DNA of 64,000 nucleotides from Adineta ricciae (GCA_905250025.1 CAJNOJ010000038.1:248001-312000), one strand, 5' to 3'; shown: positions 34,163 through 45,806, counted from the first letter of the stretch. Numbers and translations are program-made. The notes: generated by a model from the letters alone, not told the origin.

Positions 34163-34863
34163 TTAGCGTTGTGTGCCCTTCTTTGGGCCAGTTTTTGGAA
34201 CTGTCTTTTGGATCTTTTCTGGTTTCTTCACTGGTTTGCCAGCCTATAAAATTCCAATAAAACACGTGTACATGGAGTACGAATGTAAACATATTCATAC
34301 CTTAACAGCAGTTGGTTGTGTAACTTTCTTTTGCTGTGCTTTGACCTTCTTTGCTTGTTTAGCGGCGCTAAAAACACGCGTTAGAATCTTAGTAGAAGAT
34401 GAAAATCTGAACATACTTGATGGCATCTTGTCGTTGAGCCTTTCGAAATTCTGGTTGTTGGTTACGTTTAGCAAGAATCTCGTTCCATGTCGCACCGGTG
34501 ATAGCGCGTTGGAATTTCACAGTACGACGTGTACGTTTTTTAATTTCTTGTTCAGCTGCACCTTTCTTATGTTTTCGACGATATAGAACAGTCCATGTGA
34601 CACGACGTGGATTTCGACGCATATCAGCCGATCGTTGACATTTCGAGTTCAAGTAGATATGTACCTTGACGAAAGAGAAAACACATCGAATGCATTCACT
34701 TGATTGTGATCAGAAGACTGAAACTAACCTTGCCGTCGATTTTAACAACACGTTTGCCATGACCAGGATAGATCTTATAACCGCTGTAGTTGCAAATTTC
34801 GAGTCTAAAAGCGCGATTTATTCAATGATGAGCAGAGAATTATGATGAGAAATTTTACTTCAT
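34163..34863 (-). CDS. RPL24: 60S ribosomal protein L24 (eL24)
   Basis: Five exons (34859-34863, 34729-34804, 34417-34664, 34301-34367, 34163-34243), all phases closing, 158 residues (human 157). The first coding exon is just ATG AA. The protein begins [20 protein letters not shown], has the zinc-ribbon-derived region [20 protein letters not shown], and continues [14 protein letters not shown] and [21 protein letters not shown], nearly the standard eL24 sequence. The C-terminal third is Lys/Gln-rich ([22 protein letters not shown]). A component of the large subunit at the intersubunit bridge. Confidence 0.97.
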
Positions 34864-35658
34864 GATGACTCGATAAATCTTATTTACGAGATCTAGAATA
34901 GAAATCAAATAATTAGCATATTTATCCGATGATAGTAACCGAAAACTTGACTGACTTGTTTATAAATTATTTCAACTAGAGTTTTGGAAGAATACATGGT
35001 ATATCATGGATTACCTATCCCGTCTGCTGAGTTACATTTGTTGATGCAAGGGTTTTCAACATATTCGGTGCTATATGAATAATGGCTTCACAATAAAATA
35101 GGAATCAATTTACAAAAACGATGGGAAAAACATTTTTTCATTACATCTAACTTAATCGTCGATTACAGACGAGCGCCATCTATCGAAATCAAATCAGTCA
35201 GATTGCGAGTAATGATTGCCATTAATAAAGAGGATTTAGATTGATAAGTGTTCTCTACATTTTGTGCTTTTACGTCTCAAACTCATACTTTCATCAATCA
35301 ATTTTGTCGTACATCGCCGATACTTTCCTATATTATAATAATAAGTTGCTTTATACCTTTGAAACGCTTTGTCATTCTTTTCTTCTTTAGACTAATCAAA
35401 CTCCGGAAGTGCGCCAACTCTTTTCTTTTAAAACACCATTCACTTTGCCTTCAGTAACTATTGTCAATCATGCTATGATTGAGTTAAATCGCTCTTTTTC
35501 TTCGAATTAGACATGATTAATAATTGAAAAGACCTATTCAAATCTTTTTCATGGATATTGCTTTAATCAAAAAAGCAATTTTGAGCGAAATATTTTTCTG
35601 TTTAGCATCTGACAATTATCATATGATAAATTTTTAAAGATTTAATCAAATCACTTCT
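34864..35658. other. Intergenic, nothing recognised
   Basis: 5' flank of RPL24 and 3' flank of the TMEM272-like gene. No coding or RNA signal seen. Confidence 0.45.
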
Positions 35659-36599
35659 TCATTCTTGAATTAAAATACGAGCACAGTATCTTGCAAAGAT
35701 AATAAATGATAAGGTGAATAGGATAACAAATAGTACGAGTACATAAATAACTCCGAGTGAAACTAAGGAAAATATATACAGTGAGTGATTACACCAGTCG
35801 ATTGGTTGAGTTTCCGTCATGTCTTTTGCTGGCCAGAAAATGGACCATGTCCAATAATTTCCCATGGAAAAAGCAATGACAATGAAGATAAAGGCTAACA
35901 ATTCCATAAACCAAATACCGTTATCTTTGAGTCTTTGTCCACCGGAACTATCTGCAACATGAGCGTCATAGTCAATGTCATCGTCGTCTTCAAGACCGGA
36001 TTCTAATCGTCGTCGGCGTAATGCTCGCAACATTAACCACAGCCAAAAAAAGAAACCGACACCACCACCAATGAGATGATAAATAATCAGCAATTGTTGT
36101 TTTGGACATTCATTGGAATACTTAAATCCTGAGATAAAGGAAAACAAGCGTGAAGATCAAAGAAAAAGATCAAGGATGATCACAAACCAAACACGAACAT
36201 TAAACCAAAAATAAGCACCATCATAGTTTCGACGAGGATAATAGGAACTAAAATAAATCATACAAGATTCATCGAACGGATTCTCTGATCCAATGTCAGT
36301 TTTCTTCTTCTTACTACTGATACTGAGGATATGAAGAGATCGATGTATGTATTCGAAGCATGTTTCACTTTCTTCCCAAGCAACAATCAGAGAACCAGTT
36401 AATGTATCATATCGTGAATCTATATAATTATCCCATTGTCTTCCAGAAGATTTGTTTCCACCGGCACCATTCTCCAACCCATCGGCATTACTCTTACATT
36501 GACAACAGCAACATCGATACTAGACAAAAGCCAAGTGGATTTTTTATTTATACAAGTTAAGCGATTACTTACAATACAACAATACCAAGAACATGGCAT
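35659..36599 (-). CDS. TMEM272-like multi-pass membrane protein
   Basis: Three exons. The first (9 codons, MPCSWYCCI, upper end 36599) joins across a GTAAGT intron to YRCCCCQCKSNADG..., making a Cys-rich N-terminus likely to be palmitoylated. The second runs to about 36200 and the last is 35659 to about 36144. The exon 2/3 junction is uncertain (two workable splice pairs, differing by a few residues). The last exon has TM segments YHLIGGGVGFFFWLWLML, then after an acidic loop ELLAFIFIVIAFSMGNYWTWS and YIFSLVSLGVIYVLVLFVIL. The pattern GNYWTWSIFWPA ... WCNHSLYIFS fits the TMEM272 family (GNVWVYSxYEP ... YCNKTLYLFA). Function of that family is unknown. Confidence 0.7.
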
Positions 36600-38678
36600 T
36601 GGATGAGAATAGCTGTTTGATTACAATCGAATTTCGTATGAACATAATCTATCATGTAAATATTTTCGGATCGTATAAAACATCTGCTGGTTTTTCTCTC
36701 TCAATGATAATTAGTCATTAACTCTAGAACATCGAAAGGTAAAAAGAAAGAAAACTGACGGTGTATTGTTCAAATAGCAAAGAAGTCTCGGATGTGAAAT
36801 AAGAAAAAAAATCAGTTCAATGTATTCGACGTTTTTCTTCTCTTCATCTATATTATTGATGTCGAGTTGTGTTTTTGCTCGAGAGCAAGTCGCTAGGCTC
36901 ACAAAACAATGTGTTGACACTCGTTTTTATACTGAAAGAGAAAGCTAAAACGACGAACGAATACGATGGTTTATAGTCGAGCGATTAGATTTCCTCTACG
37001 TTTTTTTTTCTCTTTCCATCGTTGTCATCTATTTGTATATACGTTATTCGAACCGACAGGAACAGCGAGTCTCTTAGATCTGATTCAATTATGATCGAGA
37101 AGACAAGTGATGATTTACGCATAACTTAGTCAATCACTACAGTCGTCATCAGATAATTGACTACTAAGACTAATTTCTAACTGGATTTGCTTTTTCTTTC
37201 TTTCTGTATTTATCCTAGATTTTCTTTTAATTGAAACTAATTCAATGCCATAGCCCTTCAAAGTCTGTGGAAATGGAATATTGATCAATCGAGTGGGAAG
37301 ATTATATGTTAAAATGAAATCGTGCGCAGTACGTTGCTAATTTCTAATGCAAAACTTAATTAGAGTAAATTTACGTGTTTTGAATATGTTCGCCTAAATA
37401 GATTATTTTTCTGCTTGTTTCTTCCCGAATAGTTATCTAATCTTAGAACTTTTTCCTAATCAATACAAATGTCTTTGTCTTGCCGATGATTAATTCATCT
37501 TTATGTTTTTCTACATGATAGAACGATTTGGCGAAGACATGCTCGGTCGGCATTACAAAAGTTCTATAGAAAATATGTCACACACATCTTGAACTTGGCG
37601 ATCGTCAAGGATTAGTTTTTAATACAATATATTACATTCGTCTTTTTACCAGAGCGACAAGAGATGTGCATACGCTTTTAACAAAGTAAAGGAGTCAGGC
37701 GCGCTCTCTTCTTCGGGGATAATCGGCGTGATTTATCAAATTTGCTTTATCGATCTCATATAAATCATTTCATTAGAGAATGAAAAACATCCGAAGAATG
37801 GGAGACTTATAGAATTCTCGTCTGTTTTGAATAAATTCGGAAGATCGTCGATATTTATTCAAATAGTGGCATTACATGATACGAAGATTAAGAAAAATAA
37901 TCTAGGCGTCGAGTAAATAGAATAAATATGGAAATCAATACGCTCAATCAATTTGAGTTCGACACAGGATCATTAATTGACTAATTAGCCTGTATTATTG
38001 AGCAAAACTTGATGATATTTAACGGCGAAGAATCGTCTCTCTTGTTGTCACATGATCTTTCCAAGCATCTCCATTTGCTCTATTACTACCAGGGGTACCA
38101 CGTACACATCATCTTTGCAATTATAAAACTACTTTAGTTATGAAACCACATATTTTCTGTCTGCTTCTTGTATAAAACGGAAATAAGGCGCGCCGATAGT
38201 AAAGACTTTTCATTCTTGACATTAGTGTGTCGAATTAAAGAACAAGAAGGAGACTAGTGACGTCAACAGCTAGGTACGTGCATTGATTATTTTTATCTTA
38301 GTTACTCACAGATGTTGAGCCGTAGTTAAGATGAAACAAGACAAAAAAAATATTGTGTTTTGATCAGATCGAATAACTTTGTTACATGAAGTATCATCTC
38401 ACGAGTGTTTTTCGTTGAATCAGTAACAAACAATAGAAATCAAATCGAGAAGATGACAAAGAGTTGCTTAACAAAGACATGGCTATTGAGAATGTCGACT
38501 TAAAATTGATTAGTCGACGAACTATAAACTGATTGTTATTATTTGTACGAAACAGTCAGATTTTTCGTTATTTCAAACTTGCACTCAACTCTCACTCATA
38601 TAAATGAGTTCAACCAGAAAAAAATATTCGAAACAATTATCATCCTCGGTAATTACATTAACTCTACATCGCTCATGG
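36600..38678. other. Intergenic 2.1 kb, nothing recognised
   Basis: The longest gene-free stretch outside the repeats. Stop-dense on both strands, AT-rich, with no repeat, tRNA or conserved coding pattern that I can see. A short frame at 36711-36920 (minus) is probably chance. Confidence 0.45.
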
Positions 38679-39254
38679 CTATGATATATTCTTGCGAAAT
38701 CGAATTACAGGGCAAATAATTAGGCAGAAACACGACGAGAAGACAACGATCAATATCGTGTATTTTTCTATCATAGATCTTGTTTCAAAATATCCAAAAT
38801 CTAAAGATGAAGCTGTTCACCACACACCTTCCATAAGTTCGCTCAGAAAGTACAGCTTGACATCACTGATTTGAAAGAAAGACGATCCTACGACACATAA
38901 AATGTCGTTAATAAACATGTAGTAATTATCTGTCAGATCTCTAACTGTTTTGACATATTCTGCGTATCTACAATCATCAGGAATACTATAATCATATCTA
39001 AAAAAAGACAAATTGTACTATGCTAAGAACATTACCTAGGTATAATGAAAATCGAAGTACATTCTGTGCATTCTAGTGCATATTTCAATGAAGATTTTAA
39101 GCCTATAAATAGAGCAAGAGAAGTTGACTTGCTCAAGCGATTGTATCGCTCGCAAAATATCGGCCAACCAAAACTCACACGTACGAGTTGTTTTTCTTCC
39201 TGTACTTGAAAAGTACGAAAGATAAAATACCACGTGTCTGTCTATCGAATACAT
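38679..39254 (-). CDS. Small unrecognised protein with C-terminal TM
   Basis: Four exons can be chained in phase: 39179-39254, 39036-39102, 38828-38997 and 38679-38800, about 144 residues. The splice signals are good for the first two introns (GTGAGT...TTATAG, GTAATG...TTTTAG). The third intron is either 27 nt, implausibly short, or 66 nt if exon 3 ends at 38867 instead; both stay in frame. The protein starts MYSIDRHVVFYLSYFSS, has a Cys/Tyr-rich middle (ALECTECTSIFIIPRYDYSIP) and ends with a TM segment (YTILIVVFSSCFCLIICPVI) followed by a basic tail. I recognise no family. It may instead be chance or a decayed gene. Confidence 0.38.
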
Positions 39255-39320
39255 TCCAAAGTAAAAGAATAATCAAAGTCCAATTTCAAACTTCTATTCG
39301 TACGTAAAATAGAACAGCTC

Positions 39321-40451
39321 ATGATTATCAATTCAAAATCTTTGCTGACATCTCTTTTAACATGTCGTTCTATTACTACTCATCGTTATCTATCGTCGAA
39401 CAACAAACCAACTCTTTATGAAACATTGAAAGTTATCGAATCTTCACCTGATGTTTTCATTCAACCAGCTGAAACACTGTTTGTTTTTCCTAATCGAAAA
39501 AGCGTTTTCGGTGGTCAAATCATTGGATCAGCAGTCTATGCTGCTCAGAAGACATTGACCAAAGATTATCCGTTACATAGTTTACATTCGTATTTTCTTA
39601 CTGCCGCCGATAATTCATCAGCAATTTCTTATAAAGTGACGAGATTGCGTGATGGTAAATCATTTGAAACACGAAGTGTAACCGCTAAACAAGACGATCG
39701 AATTGTATTTCAATGTGCAATGAATTTTCATCGGAAAGAAAAAGGAAATATGGAACATCAATATCCCATGCCACAGATCAGTAAATTGCAATTATATCTG
39801 AAAAATGAACGATCATAATCTTTGCTCTTAGATATACCACCACCTGAACAACTGCCATCTTTACAGGACCACATTCAAAAACTTCTTGAAGATAAACGTT
39901 TAAAACCCGAAATGAAACCATTCGTAGAAAGCATACTACAAATGCCTGCTAAAGTCGATGTTCGATATTGTCATCAACGTGACCTACTTCAACCACAACC
40001 TGTTTGGCCAGCGAAAGAATTCGTTTGGATGAAATCTATTGAGCCTCTACCTGATTATTCACATATTCATCGTTCAGCTGTGGCCTATTGTAGTGATCGT
40101 GTTTTGTTGCCAAGTGCTTTCCTTCCGTATGCTCTCAATGGTTACAATTCTCGTATTCGTATGCAAGCATCACTTGATCATTCGATGTGGTTTCATGACG
40201 ACTTTGATTTTGGTACCAAAATTGATTCGAATCCATCAGAAGAAGAAAATCCAATAAAACCTGTTCACCGTAGTCCAGATATTCCACCGATTCCTCCCAA
40301 AGTACGTGTACGTGCTGACGATTGGTTATTGTATGAATTAGAATGTCCGCTACATATGAATAATCGAGCGTGGACTTCTGGTCGAATCTGGACACGAAAT
40401 GGACGATTAATCGTGACATGTACTCAAGAAGGTGTGATTCGATGTAAATGA
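39321..40451 (+). CDS. ACOT8: Acyl-CoA thioesterase 8-like (TesB fold)
   Basis: Two exons (39321-39780, 39832-40451; 51-nt intron, phase 1) give 359 residues. Double-hotdog thioesterase. N-domain: SVFGGQIIGSAVYAAQKTL, SLHSYFLTAADNSSAI, RSVTAKQDDRIVFQC; C-domain: SLDHSMWFHDDFDF, DDWLLYELECPLHMNNR, GRIWTRNGRLIVTCTQEGVIR, all strongly ACOT8-like, including the HSMWFH catalytic-loop region. It hydrolyses acyl-CoA to fatty acid and CoA. Unlike human ACOT8 the C-terminus (IRCK) has no SKL-type peroxisomal signal, and the N-terminus (SLLTSLLTCRSITTHRYLSS) looks like a mitochondrial presequence; a mitochondrial location is inferred. Longer than human by an insert around NPSEEENPIKPVHRSP. Confidence 0.92.
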
Positions 40452-40646
40452 GCAATGAAATTTCAGTACTGTTTTCATGAAAATTGCCATGAAAAGCGAT
40501 AAGATTATATAGTTTTCATATTAAAACAGTTGTGTACTTTCACTATGTGATAAAGATAGAAATCTATTTTATTAATTTCGTTTTCAAAATATAAAACATA
40601 AAAAACAGTAGATTCATATACAAATATTAAACAATTAAATGAAGTT

Positions 40647-41324
40647 TCACTCTGCTTGTCGACGAAATTTTGTCACACGAGGTGTGAACACTCGTTCATA
40701 AGGATTTCCATTTGGACTATTTTTATAATATAAAACCCATCGTGATGGTTGAGGAGGAGGCATTTGTGCACGAAAAAGTTTGATTCGCTCTTCTTTTAGG
40801 ATTTGTTGTTCGATTTTCCGTAGTTCTCTGTCAAGTAGTTCATCTTGTTTTCTCGATAATCTCTTCTCTGCTTCTTTCTTCTTCTCCTCTAGTTGACGTT
40901 GCCATTCAGGCACAAATGGACCAATTTCGCCAGATTTGACTTTGTCACTGTATCGAGTACTGTATTCTTTTCTAAAAAAATGTCATCGAGTTCATTTTCG
41001 CAGAAGAACATCATTGTTTATACTACTTACTCTTGTCCTTCTGGTTTCACTTGTTTTTTAGTTTGATCTCTGCCGTGTTTTCGAAGAGCGAAACGCGCCG
41101 AGTTCAAAAAATCGTTTCGAACCTTAAATGAAATCATGGGTTGCAATCCCAGAGAGAGAGAGAGCGATAGTTTACATTTGTCATGAGTAGATTTTTCAAG
41201 AATGTGTGATTATCTTCAACATTTTTTCGTCGAATATTCTCCACATTACGTTTGGAAGAACGAGTTCTCTAAATATTCATTCATACAATTATTATAGTTT
41301 TCTTTGAGAGTATATTACTTTCAT
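40647..41324 (-). CDS. Unnamed basic family, tandem member 1
   Basis: First exon is only ATG AAA (41319-41324); then RTRSSKRNVENIRRKNVEDN ... FLKNLLMTN, then VRNDFLNSARFALRKHGRD..., then the last exon from about 40974 to the stop. Shared family blocks: RKNxxDNxxFLKxL, xRxDFxxSARxxxxK, TRYSxKVKSGEIxxxVPxW, and the C-terminal SRWVLYYKNSPNGNPYERVF. Between the last two blocks this member has a long Lys/Glu coiled-coil (EEKKKEAEKRLSRKQDELL...), the longest of the family. No signal or TM; basic, probably nuclear (inference). ATG is preceded by TGTGTTTAG, 127 bp after member 2's stop. Confidence 0.7.
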
Positions 41325-41451
41325 TAGACAATCTTATTTGATGTGGAGCAAACAAGAAATCTGAAATCTAAACACAGGTGATTATATCTTACATTTTATC
41401 TGATTCGAATATATATAAAGAATTTTGGAAATATGTACAAAGAAAAATCGA

Positions 41452-42000
41452 TTATTTATTATGACTTTCATTTTGAATTCGTTCGTCAATTTTCGAGTGA
41501 CGAGGTTTAAAAATGCGTTCATATGGATTCGAATTATTTTTACAATATGAAACCCATCTCGAAGGGGGTTTTTGTTTTAATCGTTGCAATCGTCTCATTT
41601 CTTTCTCTTGTTTCTTTTGCTCTCTCTCCATTGATTTCCGTTCACGTTCCAGTTTCCATTGTGGAACATGTGGAAGAATTTCACCAGATTTGACTTTCAG
41701 ACTATATCGAGTTATGTGTTCGACTCTAAACAAGTCCATCATGTTAAATCCGTGTTGTTTCTCACGGGAAGTTTTGGTTACTTTTCGTATTCTACTGGCT
41801 TTTTTGTGTGATGAGTGTTCTGCATAATCGAGCGAGCAGAATTAATGAAATCATCTCGGGTCTAAGTTGAAAGAAAAGAATTTTCTTTTGATTGATGAAA
41901 TTCAACTTACATTCGTTAACAGTAATTGTTTCAGAAAAAGTTGATTATCTTCAAGATTCTTTCGACGAATATCTTCAACGCTTCTCTTTTGGTTTGGCAT
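41452..42000 (-). CDS. Unnamed basic family, tandem member 2
   Basis: Starts MPNQKRSVEDIRRKNLEDN, followed by FLKQLLLTN, a spliced TRDDFINSARSIMQNTHH exon and a last exon beginning with VEHITRYSLKVKSGEI and HVPQW. The introns fall at the same places and phases (0, then 2) as in members 1 and 3. The linker is a medium Arg/Glu coiled-coil (ERERKSMEREQKKQEKEMRR), then SRWVSYCKNNSNPYERIFKP. Member 3 lies 134 bp upstream, same strand. Not recognised as any named family. Confidence 0.7.
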
Positions 42001-42134
42001 ACCGTCTACCGATATCAGTCGAAACAAATATATGTATATGAGATAATCTGAAAAAAAACAAGTATTATGTCAATCTAATCAATGAAAACCTGTACAAAGT
42101 TGAGAGAAAATTAAAAACTTTTGTTTAAATACAA

Positions 42135-42629
42135 TTAATTTCGAACACGTGGCTTATAAATGCGTTTATATGGATTTGGATTATTGCGATACATGAGGGT
42201 CCATTTCGAAGGTTGACCTTTTCCTTGTTTGAGATTCTGTTGCCATTGAGGCACATGTTCTTGAATTTCGCCGGACTTCACTTTCAGACTATATCGTGTA
42301 ACACGTTCCACTCTAGGATTACTTGGAATTAAAATGATTTGCATACATAAATTTTACTTTTCATATTGAATGTTGTGTTTCTTCTTTTCTTCACTTTTCT
42401 GTACAATTGAACGAGCAGATTTGAGAAAATCATGGCGAATCTGAATTGGGAAGCAATCAGTTTGGAGAGGAGATACGAATGCAATAGTACTTACATTATT
42501 TATTTGAAGTTGTTTAAGGAAACGTTGATTATCTTGCATATTCTTTTGACGAATAGATTCAATATTTCGCTGAGAAAAAAAGAATATCTATGATTTCTAA
42601 GAAAACCATGCTAGCTTTACTTTGCCCAT
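42135..42629 (-). CDS. Unnamed basic family, tandem member 3 (shortest)
   Basis: Four exons (42621-42629, 42495-42569, 42358-42440, 42135-42312) close to 114 residues. M-G-K, then RNIESIRQKNMQDNQRFLKQ, IRHDFLKSARSIVQKSEEKK, VERVTRYSLKVKSGEIQEHV and, after a very short linker, PSKWTLMYRNNPNPYKRIYK. This is the minimal form of the family: the conserved blocks with almost nothing between. It shows that the KVKSGEI and NPYxRI blocks are the conserved core. The ATG lies 12 nt after a TTGTAG acceptor-like site. Confidence 0.7.
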
Positions 42630-42702
42630 TATTTTCAAAATCTACAACATTGAAAAAGGTCAAACATGTACAACTATTTACATCGAAAGTTAAAAATTAA
42701 GT

Positions 42703-43427
42703 TCAATCCTCTTCTTCTTCTTCTTCTTCTTCTTCATCTTCAGAGGAAGAAATAGCAAGATTCAGTTTTTTTAATACACGGGCTCGTTGTGGTCGCTCTT
42801 TCCCAGTAATAGTTGATGCTTGTAATCCAGTATTTGGGAGATAAATTTTCACACCACCTGCACTTCGCTTAACAGCTTGATGAGTCGAATGTGGTTGCTT
42901 TTTGACCACTCGCTTTTCTGGATGAGCTGGTTCCCAGTCATTATCTACTTTAGATGCAAAAGCAGATATTAATTCTTCTTCATCTTCCTCATCTGAACTC
43001 TCGTCAGTTGATACGACAATAGTTTTTTCATCATCAACTGGCTGACTGTTATAATGCGCGTGTGGCATTGATCGAATTCGAGAACTTCGACGTATTTCTG
43101 ATCTAAATAAACCAAAAATCACAGCTCAGGAATATGTCAATACCATATACGAAAAAGTTATTTCTTACGGTTCGATAATTTTCTTCCGTGAAGGTTTATC
43201 CACTTTTGCCGCTGACGTTACCGACGATTTTAAATCATCGCGTACCTAAAATTGAAACAATAATAGAAAAAGACCTTATTGTTCAATGATGATCACCATA
43301 CATTGAGCAAGTGAAGACTTTTCAGAAACTTTTGATTATCAAGTACATTCTTTCGACGTTTATCTTCAATAGTATCCATTTCTTTGCGTATATCACTGGG
43401 TTCAATTTGTTCTATTCTGTTAAACAT
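42703..43427 (-). CDS. Unnamed basic family, tandem member 4 (divergent)
   Basis: Three exons (43302-43427, 43169-43245, 42703-43102) close to 200 residues. It shares the first two blocks and both splice positions with members 1-3 (KRRKNVLDNQKFLKSLHLLN, then VRDDLKSSVTS), but its last exon is different: RRSSRIRSMP, a basic middle (KRSAGGVKIYLPNTG), and a C-terminal acidic run (SSSEDEEEEEEEEED) encoded by a CTT-type microsatellite on the plus strand. The N-terminal part with RRSSRIR recalls the segment in front of the WD40 propeller in WDR76/CMR1 proteins; no propeller follows here. That resemblance is a weak lead. Probably nuclear (inference). Confidence 0.65.
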
Positions 43428-43601
43428 TTGGAGATGAAAGTATCTGGTTGAATATAAAAACCCGCAAGAATAAGTAACACAAGTCTTTTGTTACGATTTG
43501 TTAACACTAAAGCCAATATCTATGCAATAGAGGTCATTGCTGTTCCTGTTGTTTATTTCATTATCCGCAATTCGACTAGGTGCATTTATACTCCATAAAT
43601 T
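43428..43601. promoter_or_regulatory. Putative 174-bp bidirectional promoter
   Basis: Only 174 bp separate the ATGs of tandem member 4 (minus) and phosphoglycerate mutase (plus), so both transcripts should start in or near it. No specific element can be identified by eye. Confidence 0.45.
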
Positions 43602-44631
43602 ATGATAAAAACACATAAAATCGTTTTAGTTCGACACGGGGAAAGGTAATGAACGAAGTTTTCTACGATTCAAATCCATAATCTTCGTTTCGTTTAGTGA
43701 ATGGAATCAGAAAAATTTGTTTTGTGGTTGGTACGATGCGGATTTGTCCGAAAAAGGCATCGAAGAAGCAAAACAAGCCGGCAAGGTCGGTTATTTCTCA
43801 CGAACTCGTTGATAACACATTTGTTTTCTACAATCTATTTAGTGGTTAAAAGAGAAAGGCTATACTTTTGATGTTGCTTATACATCCGTATTAAAACGTG
43901 CAGTTAAGACTCTCTATCATATTCAAGAAGAGCTGGATCTCCATTGGATACCCATTTATCGGCATTGGCGCTTGAACGAACGTATGTACGGTGCATTACA
44001 AGGAAAAAACAAATCCGAAACAGCAGCAAAATACGGTGAAGATCAAGTTAAGGTGAATATAGATTTCGAAAACAAAACTATTCGAAGCAAAGAGTGGTCA
44101 TATATAGATATGGCGTCGTGCCTATGACATTCCACCACCACAACTGGAAGATTCTAGTGAACACAATCCACGAAACGATTCTAAATATCAGGTATATCTC
44201 CAAGATTAAAGTTATTGAACCACTCGACATCAATCATTTTAGCATTTAGATAAACGCGTATTACCGTTAACTGAATGTTTGAAAGATACTGTAGAACGTG
44301 CATTGCCTTATTGGCATGATAGTATTGTTCCATCAATTCGCTCAGGTCAAAATGTACTTATTTGTGCTCATGGTAATTCCCTTCGTGCACTGATTAAATA
44401 CCTCGATAAGGTACCAGATGAAGAAATCGTTGAACTGAATTTACCAACAGGTCTGAATCGGAAACAATTTGTTGATAACGAACATTAATGAACTGTGATC
44501 TCTTAGGCATTCCATTAGTTTACGTATTGGATGAAAATCTTTGTCCGATCAATCATTACTATGTTGCACCGGATGATGTTGTTCAAAAAGCTATTGATCA
44601 AGTCGCTAACCAGGGAAAAGCAAAGAAGTAA
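43602..44631 (+). CDS. PGAM: Phosphoglycerate mutase (2,3-BPG dependent)
   Basis: Six exons (43602-43645, 43698-43785, 43843-44052, 44108-44191, 44243-44450, 44507-44631), all phases closing, 252 residues (human PGAM1 254). Glycolytic interconversion of 3- and 2-phosphoglycerate in the cytosol. Phosphorylated His in [12 protein letters not shown] (the intron splits the Ser codon), substrate loop [42 protein letters not shown], catalytic acid region, and second His in [29 protein letters not shown] gives the standard C-terminal strand. Ends in the flexible Lys-rich tail (GKAKK). Confidence 0.97.
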
Positions 44632-44805
44632 AACTACTCATGTAGTTTTCTCAATACAACTCGCAATTTTCATCTCTTTCAGCCTAATAGTATTTAACTA
44701 ACATTCCTCAATCACATTTGAAGATATATTTTTAATCTCGATAAAATACTCATTTTTTACCGCAATTCGATAAAAATTATAATCATTAATTTGTTTCAGA
44801 TAACA

Positions 44806-45600
44806 ATGAATGAACAAATGTTCGCATTGCGTACGCCTCAGATTGATGCGAATCAGCTCGATGAAGATTTTCATTCATACAATTGGGAAATCTTCTCATC
44901 ACTATTCCGTCATTCCTATTCGCATTTAATTCATTCATTCAAACACGAATTTCAATTATTTCTTCGTCTACTAACATCTTACCATACACTTCTATCTTCG
45001 AAATCATCAGCAACGATTGGTCAACAACTTTTACAAATCAAATACTCTCCATCATTACAAACGCGTCGACAAAAAGTTCTTTACTTATCAACATTCGCTT
45101 TTACTTACCTTTACGAAAAATTCTTAGTTGACTATCGTCGTTTATTGCCATTTCAATTCATCTATAAACTATTTCTATTTCTTAATTTCCTTCTGTTTCT
45201 TCGTCGAGGCACATACATCAACTTATTCGAACGTTTTGCTCGATTAAAAACTGTCCATGATCATCCTCCATCACTTCGCGTGCTCGATTATACCTACATG
45301 AAACGTGAATTGATCTGGCATACACTAAACGAAACCTTGGGAACGATCATACCATTCATTAGTTCATTGAAAGCACGGACATTCATGAGAAAGCATCTTT
45401 CCGGAACAATCATGAACCGACTTGAACAAACAGATATCTGTTCCGTATGTGATCAATCGATTGTGATGCCACATGAATCTATGGGAGAATGTAAACATTA
45501 TTTTTGTTATGTATGTGCTTATAGTTTAATTCAACAGTCCTGTCCAATTTGTTTTAAAGAGATTCCGAATATCAAACCGAAAGAATTCTCTTCCGGATAG
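44806..45600 (+). CDS. PEX2: Peroxin-2 (PEX2) RING E3 ligase
   Basis: Single coding exon of 264 residues from MNEQMFALRTPQID; a Met five codons earlier lies before the TTTCAG acceptor-like site and is less likely. The Pex2/Pex12 N-terminal membrane domain is visible (ATIGQQLLQIKYS, LPFQFIYKLFLFLNFLLFLRR, YMKRELIWHTLNETLGTIIPF). The C-terminal RING is CSVCDQSIVMPH...CKHYFCYVC...CPICFKEI, with the PEX2-specific MPH and FCYxCA. With PEX10 and PEX12 it forms the peroxisomal retrotranslocation channel that ubiquitinates the PEX5 receptor. It follows PGAM on the same strand by 175 bp. Confidence 0.93.
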   Translation: MNEQMFALRTPQIDANQLDEDFHSYNWEIFSSLFRHSYSHLIHSFKHEFQLFLRLLTSYHTLLSSKSSATIGQQLLQIKYSPSLQTRRQKVLYLSTFAFTYLYEKFLVDYRRLLPFQFIYKLFLFLNFLLFLRRGTYINLFERFARLKTVHDHPPSLRVLDYTYMKRELIWHTLNETLGTIIPFISSLKARTFMRKHLSGTIMNRLEQTDICSVCDQSIVMPHESMGECKHYFCYVCAYSLIQQSCPICFKEIPNIKPKEFSSG

Positions 45601-45806
45601 AAATAAACAAAGAGAATGTTTGAGAAACTGTGAATAAATGGACTTTTCAAAGTTCAATACCTCTCATATTTGCTGATATATATTAAAATTCTAAATATTA
45701 TATTGACTTTCCTGTTTGATTGACAAAAAGCATACACACATACAAATACATCGTACAGCAAGACAAATATTTGTACAAAGTAAAACTCAGTCATATCTTT
45801 CATAGT

